A stretch of 64,000 nucleotides of DNA from Trichococcus palustris (GTDB lineage: Bacteria > Bacillota > Bacilli > Lactobacillales > Aerococcaceae). The notes under the pieces are model-generated. The model was not told where the DNA came from. It did no database searches and saw nothing but the letters and a program-made list of their open reading frames with translations. Of the stretch, positions 52,885 through 61,990 are shown one piece after another (the stretch's first letter is position 1; each line of letters begins with the position of its first letter). A program made the translations under genes and the position numbers. The stretch is from assembly GCF_900114465.1 (NCBI RefSeq), contig NZ_FOTD01000004.1, forward strand, positions 84,463 to 148,462, written 5' to 3'.

Positions 52885-53660
52885 TGATCGATCTGCATTG
52901 TCATTTGCTGCCTGGCATCGATGATGGCGCTCGTACATTGGAAGATTCCTTGGCAATGGCCGAAGTGGCCGTTGCTGAAGGCATCACCCATATCCTTGTG
53001 ACACCGCACCACAAAAACGGCAAATATGAAAATGTAAAAGCAGACATCGTAACGTATACGGCTGAGCTGCAGGAAGAATTCGACAGACGGAAGATTGGGC
53101 TGACGTTGTTTCCGGGACAGGAAGTACGCATTTACGGTGAATTGCTTACGGATGTGGAAAACGATGAAATCCTCTTTACCGATGAAGAGAATCAGTATGT
53201 TTTGATCGAATTCCCGACGCTGGCGATTCCCCTTTATGCGGAATCGCTTTTTTTTCAAATGCAGCAAAAAGGCATCACCCCAGTCATCGTCCATCCGGAA
53301 CGCAACCAAGACATCATCGCTGATCCGAATGTGCTGCTCCCTTATATCGAAAAGGGAGCCCTTGCCCAAGTAACGGCCAGCAGCTATATCGGCGTCTTCG
53401 GGAAAGACATAGCGGAACTGAGCAGCCGTTTGATTGAAGCGAATCTGGTGCATGTTTTGGCGTCGGATGCGCATAATACACGAGGCCGTTCCTTCCATAT
53501 GCAGGAAGCCTTCGCCAAGCTGGAAAAGGAATTCGGAATAGAAAAGGTAGCTTTATTCCAGCAGACAGCAAAAGATTTGCTCAATGGGGATATCGTACAG
53601 ACGGAAGCGCCAATGGAAGTACAGAAAAAAAAGCGATTCAATTTTTTTAAGAGAAGATGA
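52884..53660 (+). CDS. Tyrosine-protein phosphatase CpsB/Wzh (PHP family)
   Basis: The protein has 258 residues. MIDLHCHLLPGIDDGA is the PHP metal site at the N-terminus; HILVTPHHKNGKY, FPGQEVRIYGEL, VIVHPERNQD and VLASDAHNTRGR supply further His/Asp ligands. It dephosphorylates CpsD. It ends with KKKRFNFFKRR and is followed by a strong terminator. Confidence 0.92.
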   Translation: MIDLHCHLLPGIDDGARTLEDSLAMAEVAVAEGITHILVTPHHKNGKYENVKADIVTYTAELQEEFDRRKIGLTLFPGQEVRIYGELLTDVENDEILFTDEENQYVLIEFPTLAIPLYAESLFFQMQQKGITPVIVHPERNQDIIADPNVLLPYIEKGALAQVTASSYIGVFGKDIAELSSRLIEANLVHVLASDAHNTRGRSFHMQEAFAKLEKEFGIEKVALFQQTAKDLLNGDIVQTEAPMEVQKKKRFNFFKRR

Positions 53661-53661
53661 C

Positions 53662-53711
53662 GGAAAGACACAAAAATCAGAAATTTGATTCTTGTGTCTT
53701 TCTTTTTTTTC
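53662..53711 (+). terminator. Intrinsic terminator after cpsB
   Basis: GGAAAGACACAA pairs with TTGTGTCTTTC, followed by a T run to 53710. Confidence 0.85.
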
Positions 53712-54057
53712 TGGCGGCAAACGAAATACCCTGTCCCAAATATTGATATTGTGTTACAGATTGCGGGTTCATATTGAATATTTATCCGTTTATTGGTAGG
53801 ATAATGGGGATTACGCCCCGGCGATATGCATGCACGGAACAAGATTAGACGGCCTCCTTTTATCGGGGCTTGTTTTAGTATTCACATGATTTACTGTGCA
53901 AATGAATTTTTTAGTTCAGGGACGTTAGGAAAATTCCGGAAATGTTCATGTACAGATGATTTTTTGGGTAAACGGCGAAAAGGAAAAGAATCGCGTAGGT
54001 TTCGGTGAAAAGCCCTTTGCAACAGCAGAACTTTCAAAAAAGAAAGAGGAAATGCGG
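53712..54057. other. Intergenic region before the LCP gene
   Basis: No gene is supported. GAAAGAGGA at 54042-54050 is the ribosome site of the LCP gene. A short ORF at 53826-54008 has no supporting signal. Confidence 0.35.
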
Positions 54058-55281
54058 ATGATGAATGAGTCAAGAAAAAAGAATAAGAGGAAGAAGAGGG
54101 CAATCAGAATAGGATTGTCTGTTTTATTGCTGTCTGTTGTAGGCGTAGCGGCCTATCTGGGCAAAGCCTACACTGATGTCGGAAGCACCGTTGATTCCAT
54201 ACACAACGACGTCAGCGTTGAAAAAATGCGCGACGAATCGGTGAATGTTGCGGAAGCGACCCAACCGATATCGTTCTTGCTGCTCGGTGCGGATACGGGT
54301 ACGGCCGAAGAAGTACGGACGGAAACGGGGCGGTCGGATTCGATCATGGTCTGCACGATCAATCCGAATACACACACAACGACTTTGACGAGCATACCGC
54401 GGGATACCTATGCGGAAATCGTCGGCTATGAAGATTCGCACGATTATACCGGTACGTATTATGACAAGATCAATCATGCCTTCGCTTTCGGCGGAACGGA
54501 GATGTCCATCAATTCCGTTCAGAATTTCCTGGATATTCCGATCGACTATTATGTCGAAGTGAACTTTGATGGCTTGGTTGATGTTGTCGATGCCGTTGGC
54601 GGCATCGAAATCACCAGCCCTTTGACGTTTGATTTTTACGGTCCGCAATTCATCGAAGGGGAAACCAGGGTATTGAACGGCTTCGAAGCCCTGCAATTCT
54701 CACGGATGCGACACCAAGATCCGGAAGGCGACTTGGGCAGACAAAAGAGACAACAGATGGTGATCAAGGCGATTCTGGATAAAGTCTTGAGCATGGGCAG
54801 CTTGGTGAACTACCAAGACCTTTTGAAATCCGTACAAAAAAATGTGCAGACAAACCTGACTCTGGATGAAATCATTTCGATTGGCAGCGGCTACCGGAAC
54901 GGGTTGAAGAATTTTGAACAAAACTACGTAACCGGCGAAGAAATGTACATCAATGACATCTATTATTATTATGTGAATCCGGAAGAAAGATTGCGTCTGT
55001 CCAATATGCTGCGTGACCAGTTGGAATTGCCGGAGATTACCTTGGATGGGCTGGAGACTTCGACGAACGAACCGTATTACAATCCTGATGTCTACTCAAA
55101 CAGCGCCACAACGGACACTTCAGTCGATGCCTATACAACAGACACCTCTGTTGATTCGTCAACCGATTATCAAGGGTCTTACTATGATCCAACTGCGGGG
55201 ACATCCACCTATTCAGATAATAGCTATGACCCAGCGACAGACACCACTTATTCGGATGCTTATACCGATTCGAGCTACTAA
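54058..55281 (+). CDS. LytR-CpsA-Psr (LCP) family polymer-attachment enzyme
   Basis: About 407 residues from ATG 54058 (54052 and 54061 are alternatives). A Lys/Arg-rich start and one membrane segment (IRIGLSVLLLSVVGVAAYLG) anchor it outside the membrane. The LCP domain has ISFLLLGADTG, GRSDSIMVCTINPNT, LTSIPRDTYAEI, KINHAFAFGG, VNFDGLVDVVDAVGGI, FSRMRHQDPEGDLGRQKRQQMV. It ligates undecaprenyl-linked glycopolymers to the cell wall. The last 75 residues are a low-complexity Ser/Thr/Asp/Tyr tail, probably surface-exposed or disordered. Confidence 0.91.
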   Translation: MMNESRKKNKRKKRAIRIGLSVLLLSVVGVAAYLGKAYTDVGSTVDSIHNDVSVEKMRDESVNVAEATQPISFLLLGADTGTAEEVRTETGRSDSIMVCTINPNTHTTTLTSIPRDTYAEIVGYEDSHDYTGTYYDKINHAFAFGGTEMSINSVQNFLDIPIDYYVEVNFDGLVDVVDAVGGIEITSPLTFDFYGPQFIEGETRVLNGFEALQFSRMRHQDPEGDLGRQKRQQMVIKAILDKVLSMGSLVNYQDLLKSVQKNVQTNLTLDEIISIGSGYRNGLKNFEQNYVTGEEMYINDIYYYYVNPEERLRLSNMLRDQLELPEITLDGLETSTNEPYYNPDVYSNSATTDTSVDAYTTDTSVDSSTDYQGSYYDPTAGTSTYSDNSYDPATDTTYSDAYTDSSY

Positions 55282-55300
55282 AACTGAAAAAATGATAGGC

Positions 55301-55345
55301 AGCAGGAAGGGTCGGGACAGGTGTCCCGGCCCTTTCCTGCTTTTG
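55301..55345 (+). terminator. Intrinsic terminator after the LCP gene
   Basis: GCAGGAAGGGTCGGGACA pairs with TGTCCCGGCCCTTTCCTGC, followed by TTTT. Confidence 0.88.
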
Positions 55346-55458
55346 GAATAGCTGCTTCTCGGTGGATGCAAGGTTCTTAAGCAAGGAATTGTGCCGGAAA
55401 ACCCTTTTCTTTTTCGTTAAGTTTCCTTTTTAACCTTTTTCATTTCCAACGTTTGTTT

Positions 55459-55464
55459 TATACT
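55459..55464 (+). promoter_or_regulatory. TATACT -10 box for the second glycosyltransferase set
   Basis: TTTATACTAGAGG lies 149 bp upstream of the GT2 gene at 55613. A long leader without gene follows. Confidence 0.4.
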
Positions 55465-55612
55465 AGAGGGTGACTGTGAAAAAACGTAGCGGCCATGGGT
55501 GATTTGTGCCTTCATGGCGCCAAAAATAGAGAACAGAAAATGAACATGGGATTCGACAAGCCTGGGCCTTGCCCACCGGCTTTGTTCGAACCGATGGAGA
55601 GGGGATTTATCG

Positions 55613-56662
55613 TTGGACCCATTAGTCAGTATCGTTGTACCGATTTATAATGCTGGGCCTTATCTGGAAAGATGCATCGAAAGTTTAGTGAACCAAACCA
55701 TAAGTAACATCGAGATCATCCTCGTGAACGATGGCTCGACGGACGACAGCCTGTCGGTCTGTGAAGCCTTCGCCAAACGGGATGGACGGATCATCCTGAT
55801 CGATAAAAAAAACAACGGCGTATCGGAAGCGCGGAACGACGGCTTGCGCGCCGCAAAAGGGTTCTATGTAGGGTTCGTCGATCCCGATGACTGGGTGGAC
55901 CTGGATATGTACGAAAGCATGGCTGCTGCCGCCACAAACGCGGATGCGGAAATCTGCCTGTGCAACTACGTGAAGGAAAATAAGGACAGCACCGTACCTG
56001 TGCTGGTGAAGCAAAGCGGCGTCATCGAAGGCGACCGCATCCTCACCGAAATCGCGGCCAACGTCATCGCCAAGCCGAGTTTCCGGAGCGGGGAGACCGA
56101 CATCATGGGCAGCGTCTGCCGTCTCTTGATCAGACGCGATTTCCTGGAAAAGGAAAACATCTGGTTCGATAAGGATGTCGCCTTCATGGAGGACCTGCTT
56201 GTCTGCATCGAGTCCTTCCTGAAGTGTGGACGCATCGTGATCGACGAAGGCGCCTATTACCATTATCTGGTCCATGATAGCTCCGCGGTGAATGCGTTCA
56301 AAGCAAATTTTTACGAGAAGCAGAACAAAGCCTTCGACAAACTGCAGGCGCTGTTGGTGAGGGAGAAGCAAGCGGAGGCTTTGCGGTCACGCATGGCTAA
56401 CCGCTACATCATCATCGCGCTGCTCTCGCTTGCGAACGAGGTGCACAAGGACAACCCTCAAACTTTGGGGCAGAAATTGGCGAACATCGACCGCATCTGC
56501 CGTGATGAGAGGCTGGCTGGCATCCTAGAAAAGATGGATTTAAACGATGTCGAGCCGCGCAAAAAAGTGGAACTGCAAATGATGAAGCGGAAAGCGAACG
56601 TGCGCCTCTATCTGTATTACAAGACGTTCAACAAAATCAAGAGCATGCTGGGCAAAGGCTGA
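55613..56662 (+). CDS. Glycosyltransferase family 2 (second)
   Basis: TTG 55613 follows GAGAGGGGA, giving 349 residues. The GT-A core has VSIVVPIYNAGPYLERCIESLVNQT, ILVNDGSTDDS, NGVSEARNDGLRAAKG and GFVDPDDWVD. The 200-residue C-terminal half, with FMEDLLVCIESFLKC, matches the EpsJ/WcaA-like group. It is first of a five-gene run through 61612. Confidence 0.88.
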   Translation: MDPLVSIVVPIYNAGPYLERCIESLVNQTISNIEIILVNDGSTDDSLSVCEAFAKRDGRIILIDKKNNGVSEARNDGLRAAKGFYVGFVDPDDWVDLDMYESMAAAATNADAEICLCNYVKENKDSTVPVLVKQSGVIEGDRILTEIAANVIAKPSFRSGETDIMGSVCRLLIRRDFLEKENIWFDKDVAFMEDLLVCIESFLKCGRIVIDEGAYYHYLVHDSSAVNAFKANFYEKQNKAFDKLQALLVREKQAEALRSRMANRYIIIALLSLANEVHKDNPQTLGQKLANIDRICRDERLAGILEKMDLNDVEPRKKVELQMMKRKANVRLYLYYKTFNKIKSMLGKG

Positions 56663-56723
56663 GTGCCTGCACCGACAGAAAAGAGCGATTCAAAAAAAAT
56701 ATTGTGATTGGGATGATGCGCAA

Positions 56724-57905
56724 GTGAAGACAATCTGTTTATTTTCTCCAGGCAACCTGCCTGTACCCGCCGTAAGAGGGGGAGCTATCGAGACATTGCT
56801 GCATATGTTGATAGAGCAGAACGAAGTGGAACAAAAGGCGAAATTCGTGGTTGTATCGGTCTATGACGAGGAGGCCGAACGGGCCAGCAGGCAGTATAAG
56901 CAAACCGAATTTATTTTCATCAAAAAGAATAAGCAGTTGGACAACCTGTATAAGGGCGCGAAAGTATTGGCCAGGAAACTGTTCCGCATCCGGTTCGATG
57001 CACCCAATCTGTATTATTATCAAGGGTTCCAGAAAGTGCTCGACGCCCATCCGGATGTCGTGGTGGCGGAGGATGGCTACTACGAAGCATTCAGCGGGCT
57101 AACGAAAAAAATGGGGAAAGAAAAGCTGTATTTGCATGTGCACCATCATCTGACGGCGAGCGAAAAATTGGCCGACATCTTCACCGAGGTCATTTCGGTC
57201 AGTGCCTTCGTGAAGAAGGAATTGCTGCCCCATTCTGCTTTGTCAGAAAACCAGGTGACGGTCTTGCGGAATGCCATCGACGAAGACCGGTTCAAGGATA
57301 GCCTGGCCGTCTCCGCTAAAAAGGCGCTGCGGGAAAAACTGGGGATGTCGGAAAACGATTTTGTCGTCCTCTTCTGCGGGCGGGTCATTCCGGAAAAAGG
57401 GGTCAAGGAACTGATCTTGGCGCTGGAAAAGGTGTCCGACAAGAATGTGAAGCTACTGATTCTGGGCAGCCCGAATTTCGCGTTGAACACGAAATCGACC
57501 TATCTGGACGAAATAGAGGACTTGGTGAAACAGAATGGCGATCGGATGGTTTTCACCGGCTATGTGGCCAATAATGAAACGTATCAGTATTACGGCATTG
57601 CGGATGTTGTCATAGTTCCGACCTTGATCGAAGAAGCCGCACCGTTGGTTGTGCTGGAGGCGATGTCGGTCGGCAGACCGCTGATCGTTACCGATTCCGG
57701 CGGCATCCCCGAATATGCGACCGAAGCATGCGCCATCATCCTGAAACGCGATGAAGCATTGGTCGACAACCTGGCGGCCAGCATTACGGCCATCAAGGAT
57801 GACGCCGCCTTGCGGGAATCCCTTTCCGAGGGTTCGAAAGAACGTTCCAAACTGTATACCAAAAACGTATTCTATACGGATTTTATCGGTCTATTCGATA
57901 AATAG
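56724..57905 (+). CDS. Glycosyltransferase family 4 (second)
   Basis: The protein has 393 residues from GTG 56724. KTICLFSPGNLPVPAVRGGAIETLL carries the Gly-rich acceptor loop; FCGRVIPEKGVKELILALEKV and VPTLIEEAAPLVVLEAMSVGRPLIVTDSGGIPEYA form the donor site with the E-x7-E pair. It adds a sugar from a nucleotide donor. The start has only a weak ribosome site (GGGATGATG). Confidence 0.87.
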   Translation: MKTICLFSPGNLPVPAVRGGAIETLLHMLIEQNEVEQKAKFVVVSVYDEEAERASRQYKQTEFIFIKKNKQLDNLYKGAKVLARKLFRIRFDAPNLYYYQGFQKVLDAHPDVVVAEDGYYEAFSGLTKKMGKEKLYLHVHHHLTASEKLADIFTEVISVSAFVKKELLPHSALSENQVTVLRNAIDEDRFKDSLAVSAKKALREKLGMSENDFVVLFCGRVIPEKGVKELILALEKVSDKNVKLLILGSPNFALNTKSTYLDEIEDLVKQNGDRMVFTGYVANNETYQYYGIADVVIVPTLIEEAAPLVVLEAMSVGRPLIVTDSGGIPEYATEACAIILKRDEALVDNLAASITAIKDDAALRESLSEGSKERSKLYTKNVFYTDFIGLFDK

Positions 57906-57978
57906 CCCCGAATCGGGGATACAGGCAAGTGCCCATCTTGGATGACATTTCCCACAAAAGGAGGAAAACGCGAAAAAA

Positions 57979-59517
57979 ATGAATAAAGAAAAAACATTAT
58001 CGATAAATATGATTGCCAGCCTGGTTACCTTGGTTCTGAACCTGGGCATCAACTTCTTCCTTTCGGATTACATCGTCAATACGATCGGGGTGGAGGCCTA
58101 TGGGTTCGTCAATCTGGCGAATTCGATGGCCAACTATGCCGTCATCATCACCGTGGCCTTGAACTCGGTGGCGGGCCGCTTCATCACCATCAGCTACCAC
58201 AAAGGGGACAAGAAGGAAGCGAACCAGTACTTCAATTCGGTGCTGACCGCCAATATCGTCATGGCCTTGCTGTTTGCGGTGCTCGGAGTATTTGTGGTCG
58301 GGAATCTCGAAAAAATAATCAACATCCCGCCTGAGTTGCTCGTCAGCGTCAAACAATTGTACGCTTTCGTGTTCCTGAACTTTATGCTTTCCATCGTCAG
58401 CACCGTCTTTACGGTCGCGACCTTCATCACGAACCGCCTTTACATCAGCAGTCTCATTAACGCCATCTCAATTACGCTGAAGGCTGTTCTGTTCGTAGCG
58501 TTGTTTTCGGTGTTGCCGACATCGGTGGCCATCGTCGGATTGGTGACGCTCATCTGTACGGCTTTTGTGTTGGTTTCGAATCTGTACTTCACGCGCAAAT
58601 TGGTTCCGGACATCCAGATCCGGCCGATGGATTTTTCGATGGCGAAAGTGAAAAAACTGTTTTCTTCCGGTGTTTGGAGCAGCATCAGCAGCCTGAGCCA
58701 AACCTTGGCGGATGGACTGGACTTGTTGATCAGCAACCTGTGGATCAGCTCGATAGCGATGGGGCAGCTGTCCGTCGCGAAAACCTTGAGCAACATCCTG
58801 AACCAGGTGGTCGCGAGCATCTCCAACCTGTTTGCGCCGCAGCTGACTTACCATTACGCGAAAGGCGACATCAAAAGCCTGCTGTCCGAACTGAGGCAGA
58901 ATATGCTGCTGACATCCGCCTTCGCCAATATCCCGGCCTGCATCCTGATCGCTTTCGGGCACGACCTGATCCAATTGTGGGTGCCGACGCAGGATGCCGA
59001 CATGATCTATGTTTTGCTATTATTGACCATCTTCCCGTTCTTTGATTCCCCGCCGATTACGGGGATGTATAATGTCTTCCTGATCACGAACCGTCTGAAA
59101 ATGAATTCCTTGTTTTGGTTCTGCATCAGCCTGTTCGATATCGGACTGGTCTTCCTGCTGTTGAATACGACGTCATTGGGCATCCTTGCCATTGCCGGCG
59201 TAAGCACCACGTCGGGCTTCATCGCCAACCTGACCTTTATGCCGATGTATGCGGCGACCTGCCTGAAACAGAAAAAAACCATCTTTTATCCAATCATTCT
59301 CCGTTATCTGTTCGTGACCATTTTGATGGCGGCGACGTTCGCCGGCATCCGCTTCGTGGTTCCGGCCATCGACAGTTGGATGAGCTTGGGTCTCGTTGCG
59401 GTCGGCTGCGGCATCATCGGTCTGGTCTACAACTATTTCTTGCTGCTCGGAAAACCGGAACGGCAAAAAGTGCAGTCGCTTGTACAGAATAAATTATTGA
59501 AAAGAGGAAATGGCTGA
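57979..59517 (+). CDS. Oligosaccharide flippase (Wzx-like), 3 of 3
   Basis: The protein has 512 residues with about 14 membrane segments. NMIASLVTLVLNLGINFFLSDYIVNTIGVEAYGFVNLANSMANY is the start typical of the O-antigen flippase group. AAAGGAGG precedes ATG 57979. Its stop overlaps the next start (TGATG). No polymerase is seen near this third flippase. Confidence 0.87.
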   Translation: MNKEKTLSINMIASLVTLVLNLGINFFLSDYIVNTIGVEAYGFVNLANSMANYAVIITVALNSVAGRFITISYHKGDKKEANQYFNSVLTANIVMALLFAVLGVFVVGNLEKIINIPPELLVSVKQLYAFVFLNFMLSIVSTVFTVATFITNRLYISSLINAISITLKAVLFVALFSVLPTSVAIVGLVTLICTAFVLVSNLYFTRKLVPDIQIRPMDFSMAKVKKLFSSGVWSSISSLSQTLADGLDLLISNLWISSIAMGQLSVAKTLSNILNQVVASISNLFAPQLTYHYAKGDIKSLLSELRQNMLLTSAFANIPACILIAFGHDLIQLWVPTQDADMIYVLLLLTIFPFFDSPPITGMYNVFLITNRLKMNSLFWFCISLFDIGLVFLLLNTTSLGILAIAGVSTTSGFIANLTFMPMYAATCLKQKKTIFYPIILRYLFVTILMAATFAGIRFVVPAIDSWMSLGLVAVGCGIIGLVYNYFLLLGKPERQKVQSLVQNKLLKRGNG

Positions 59518-60431
59518 TGAGAGAGATAACGATCGTCACTGCTTTTTTTGATATCGGCAGAGACAAATATGCTTTTTATTCCCGGAGCGTGGAAAAGTAT
59601 TTGGATTATTTCCGCTTTTGGGCCCGGATCCAAAACAAGCTGGTAGTCTACACCGCGCCGGAATTGGTGGACAAGGTCATGGCAATCCGCGGGGAATTCG
59701 GCTTGGCCGACAAAACCGTGGTCATCGCAGTGCCCGATATCTTCGAAGTGGAAGGGAAACTTTTTGAACGCATGAAGGCGGTCGAAAGCAATCCCGATTT
59801 CTATCAATTCCGCGCGAATGCGGATCCCGAATGGCCGGACAACAAGGCGAACTACGACTACATCATGTTGATGAAGTATTGGTGTCTGCAGGATGCCGCC
59901 TCCAAGAATCTGGCGACGGGCATGCTGGCTTGGCTGGACTTCGGCTTCAACCACGGCGGGAAAAGCTTCACCGAAGCGGCCGATTTCGATTACCTTTGGC
60001 AGACGGACTTGGAGGACAAAATCCATGTGTTCAGCCTGAGCAGCCCGGACGCCATCCATGCCGGCTTCCAGCTGCAACTGCTGTCGGAATGCCTGATGGG
60101 GGCTCCGGTCATCGTGCCGGATACAATGGCCGAAAAACTTTGGCTGTTGACGAAAAAAGCCATGGAAGCTTTGTTGATGCTCGATTGCATCGACGATGAC
60201 CAGCAGCTGCTGATGATGGCGTACAAGGAAGAGCCGGAAGCCTTCCATATCCACATCTCGGATTGGTTCATGCCAATCAAGGAGTACGGCGGACCGCATC
60301 TGACGATGAGGCCCAAAGTCGAAGAGAAACGCTCCTTCCTCGGCAAAATCAAACTCGATCTGTACTACATCAAAAGAAGATTGCTTTTCTGCCAACGCAT
60401 CTACAAGGCGGCAAAGCGCTACAAGATATAA
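59517..60431 (+). CDS. HtrL/YibB/WlaTC-like glycosyltransferase
   Basis: The protein has 304 residues. EITIVTAFFDIGRDKYAFYSRSVEKYLDYFRFWARI, VVYTAPELVDKV, LMKYWCLQDAA and AWLDFGFNHGG follow the HtrL/YibB family pattern, with the DFG acidic site. Characterised members (WlaTC in Campylobacter) are sugar transferases for cell-surface glycans. It overlaps the flippase gene and ends before a GC-rich terminator. Confidence 0.82.
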   Translation: MREITIVTAFFDIGRDKYAFYSRSVEKYLDYFRFWARIQNKLVVYTAPELVDKVMAIRGEFGLADKTVVIAVPDIFEVEGKLFERMKAVESNPDFYQFRANADPEWPDNKANYDYIMLMKYWCLQDAASKNLATGMLAWLDFGFNHGGKSFTEAADFDYLWQTDLEDKIHVFSLSSPDAIHAGFQLQLLSECLMGAPVIVPDTMAEKLWLLTKKAMEALLMLDCIDDDQQLLMMAYKEEPEAFHIHISDWFMPIKEYGGPHLTMRPKVEEKRSFLGKIKLDLYYIKRRLLFCQRIYKAAKRYKI

Positions 60432-60439
60432 GGCAAACG

Positions 60440-60500
60440 AAAGGCGATCGCCGAACCGCTTCCCAGTTGATGGGAAGGGTCCGGCGGCCGCCTTTTTACT
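60440..60500 (+). terminator. GC-rich intrinsic terminator
   Basis: AAGGCGATCGCCG...CTTCCC pairs with GGGAAG...CCGGCGGCCGCCTT, followed by TTTTT. Confidence 0.82.
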
Positions 60501-60640
60501 TTTCTCAACCATTCAGGTTGGGCAGCTTTTGTACCAAGATTGCCATTTGGTCTTTTTAATTTCCAGATATTGCATTATACTATTACAGAGAAGAATAACG
60601 CCTGTTAGCCGGCGTAAATCGGTAAAGGAAGGGAAATATA

Positions 60641-61612
60641 ATGAATACATTGATCAGCATCATTGTTCCTGTCTACAAAGTGGAGGATCTGCTTGCGCGC
60701 TGCGTCGAGTCTCTTCTTGCACAGACCTATAAAGAGTTGGAGATCATACTGGTGGATGACGGTTCGCCCGACAACAGCGGGAAAATCTGCGAGGAGTATG
60801 CGAAGCGTGACGGCCGTGTAAAAGTGATCCATAAAGCGAACGGCGGCTTGTCCGATGCCCGCAATGCCGGCATGCCCCACGCGAAGGGAAGCTACATCAC
60901 CTTCCTGGACAGCGATGATTGGGTGCATGAAACGTACATCGAAACGCTGTACAATCTGTTGAAGAGCACCGATGCGGACATCGCTGCATGCAATTTTTTG
61001 CGGACTTCATCCGAGAATGTGTCCTTGCCTGCAGCCACGGAGCGCATTTTTGAATTTTCCAACGAGGAAGCTCTGGAACAGATCATCGCGTTCGGGGAAT
61101 TCCATGAACAGATGGTCGTGGCCTGGGGGAAACTGTACAAGTCCGAATTGTTTGAAGGAATCCGTTACCCGGTAGGCAGGATCCACGAGGATGAATTCAC
61201 GACCTACAAGCTGATTTACCGTGCCAAAAAAATCAGCTTCACGACGAAAGCGTTGCTCTATTATTGGCAAAGAGAAGACAGCATCATGGGGACAGGCTTC
61301 AAGTTGAAGAATAAGTTGGATCATCTGGAAGCATGGCGGGAAAGGGCGGTCTTTTTCCATACGGAAGGGAAGGAAGCCTTCAGCGACAAATCCTATCGTT
61401 CCCTGTTCACGGAATCATTGGCGACGATTTTGACGTTGGATGAGATGGAGGATACGGCAGGCAGAAAAGCCGTCTTGGAGAAGCTGGAAGCGGGACGGAA
61501 TGATCTGCGGGGCAGCGGGAAATGGAAAATCAAGCTCATGTATGATTGCACACTGCTTTTCCCCGGTATCGTGATTGGTGCCTATAAAACATTCAAGAAA
61601 ATCAAAAAATAA
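60641..61612 (+). CDS. Glycosyltransferase family 2 (third)
   Basis: The protein has 323 residues from ATG 60641 (AAAGGAAGGG upstream). NTLISIIVPVYKVEDLLARCVESLLAQTYKELEIILVDDGSPDNS, NGGLSDARNAGM, FLDSDDWVHETYI and RIHEDEFTTYKLIYRAKK identify an EpsJ-like GT2 enzyme. It has its own leader with a TATACT box (60576-60581), so it is transcribed separately from the preceding set. Confidence 0.89.
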   Translation: MNTLISIIVPVYKVEDLLARCVESLLAQTYKELEIILVDDGSPDNSGKICEEYAKRDGRVKVIHKANGGLSDARNAGMPHAKGSYITFLDSDDWVHETYIETLYNLLKSTDADIAACNFLRTSSENVSLPAATERIFEFSNEEALEQIIAFGEFHEQMVVAWGKLYKSELFEGIRYPVGRIHEDEFTTYKLIYRAKKISFTTKALLYYWQREDSIMGTGFKLKNKLDHLEAWRERAVFFHTEGKEAFSDKSYRSLFTESLATILTLDEMEDTAGRKAVLEKLEAGRNDLRGSGKWKIKLMYDCTLLFPGIVIGAYKTFKKIKK

Positions 61613-61864
61613 GAAATGCGGGACAACCCCGCTCTGCCTCGAGTAAGGAAACACTGCGAGGTATTTTTGATAGTCTGATGACAGGACTAAGCGATTGAAA
61701 TCGCAAGAGTCATGACAATTTAGGAAATCTGGCCCCTTCTTCTGCCTTCCGAGAGGCAGGCTTGGACTGCTGGACATCATGTGATGGCGTGAAATAGATT
61801 AGGAATCTGTGAAGCACCTACAGTGATGCGCCTCTTATATCGAAAAATTTATACTTCCTAGCTG
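61613..61864. other. Intergenic stretch rich in short hairpins, possible structured RNA
   Basis: No ORF is supported. Successive hairpins are visible: CCTCG/CGAGG followed by TATTTTT (61637-61668, probable terminator of the GT2 gene), GCGATTGAAATCGC (61690-61703) enclosed by GACT/AGTC, CTGCCT/AGGCAG (61742-61759), CATCATGTGATG (61775-61786) and AGATTAGGAATCT (61796-61808). Their density suggests an RNA element, but I recognise no family. Confidence 0.4.
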
Positions 61865-61936
61865 TTAAAAAAAAGCCATCATCTTTGGATAGGCACTCCC
61901 GGAAAAAGGAGGCCGTTCCCATCGATGATGGCTTGT
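61865..61936 (-). terminator. Intrinsic terminator of the minus-strand propeller gene
   Basis: Read on the minus strand, AAGCCATCATC and GATGATGGCTT pair around a loop of about 45 bases that contains a further small hairpin, followed by a run of eight T. Confidence 0.75.
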
Positions 61937-61990
61937 TTCGTTTGCATTAAAAATTGGCGAGTGTCTGTGCAATTACTGCTCTGGGAAAGG

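Noticed and set aside
59433..60512. 359-codon minus-strand ORF
   Set aside because: Antisense to the HtrL/YibB-like gene, which has a clear family match and gene overlap.
61613..61864. 6S RNA, group II intron fragment or riboswitch
   Set aside because: Hairpins are clear, but no conserved core of any of these was recognised.
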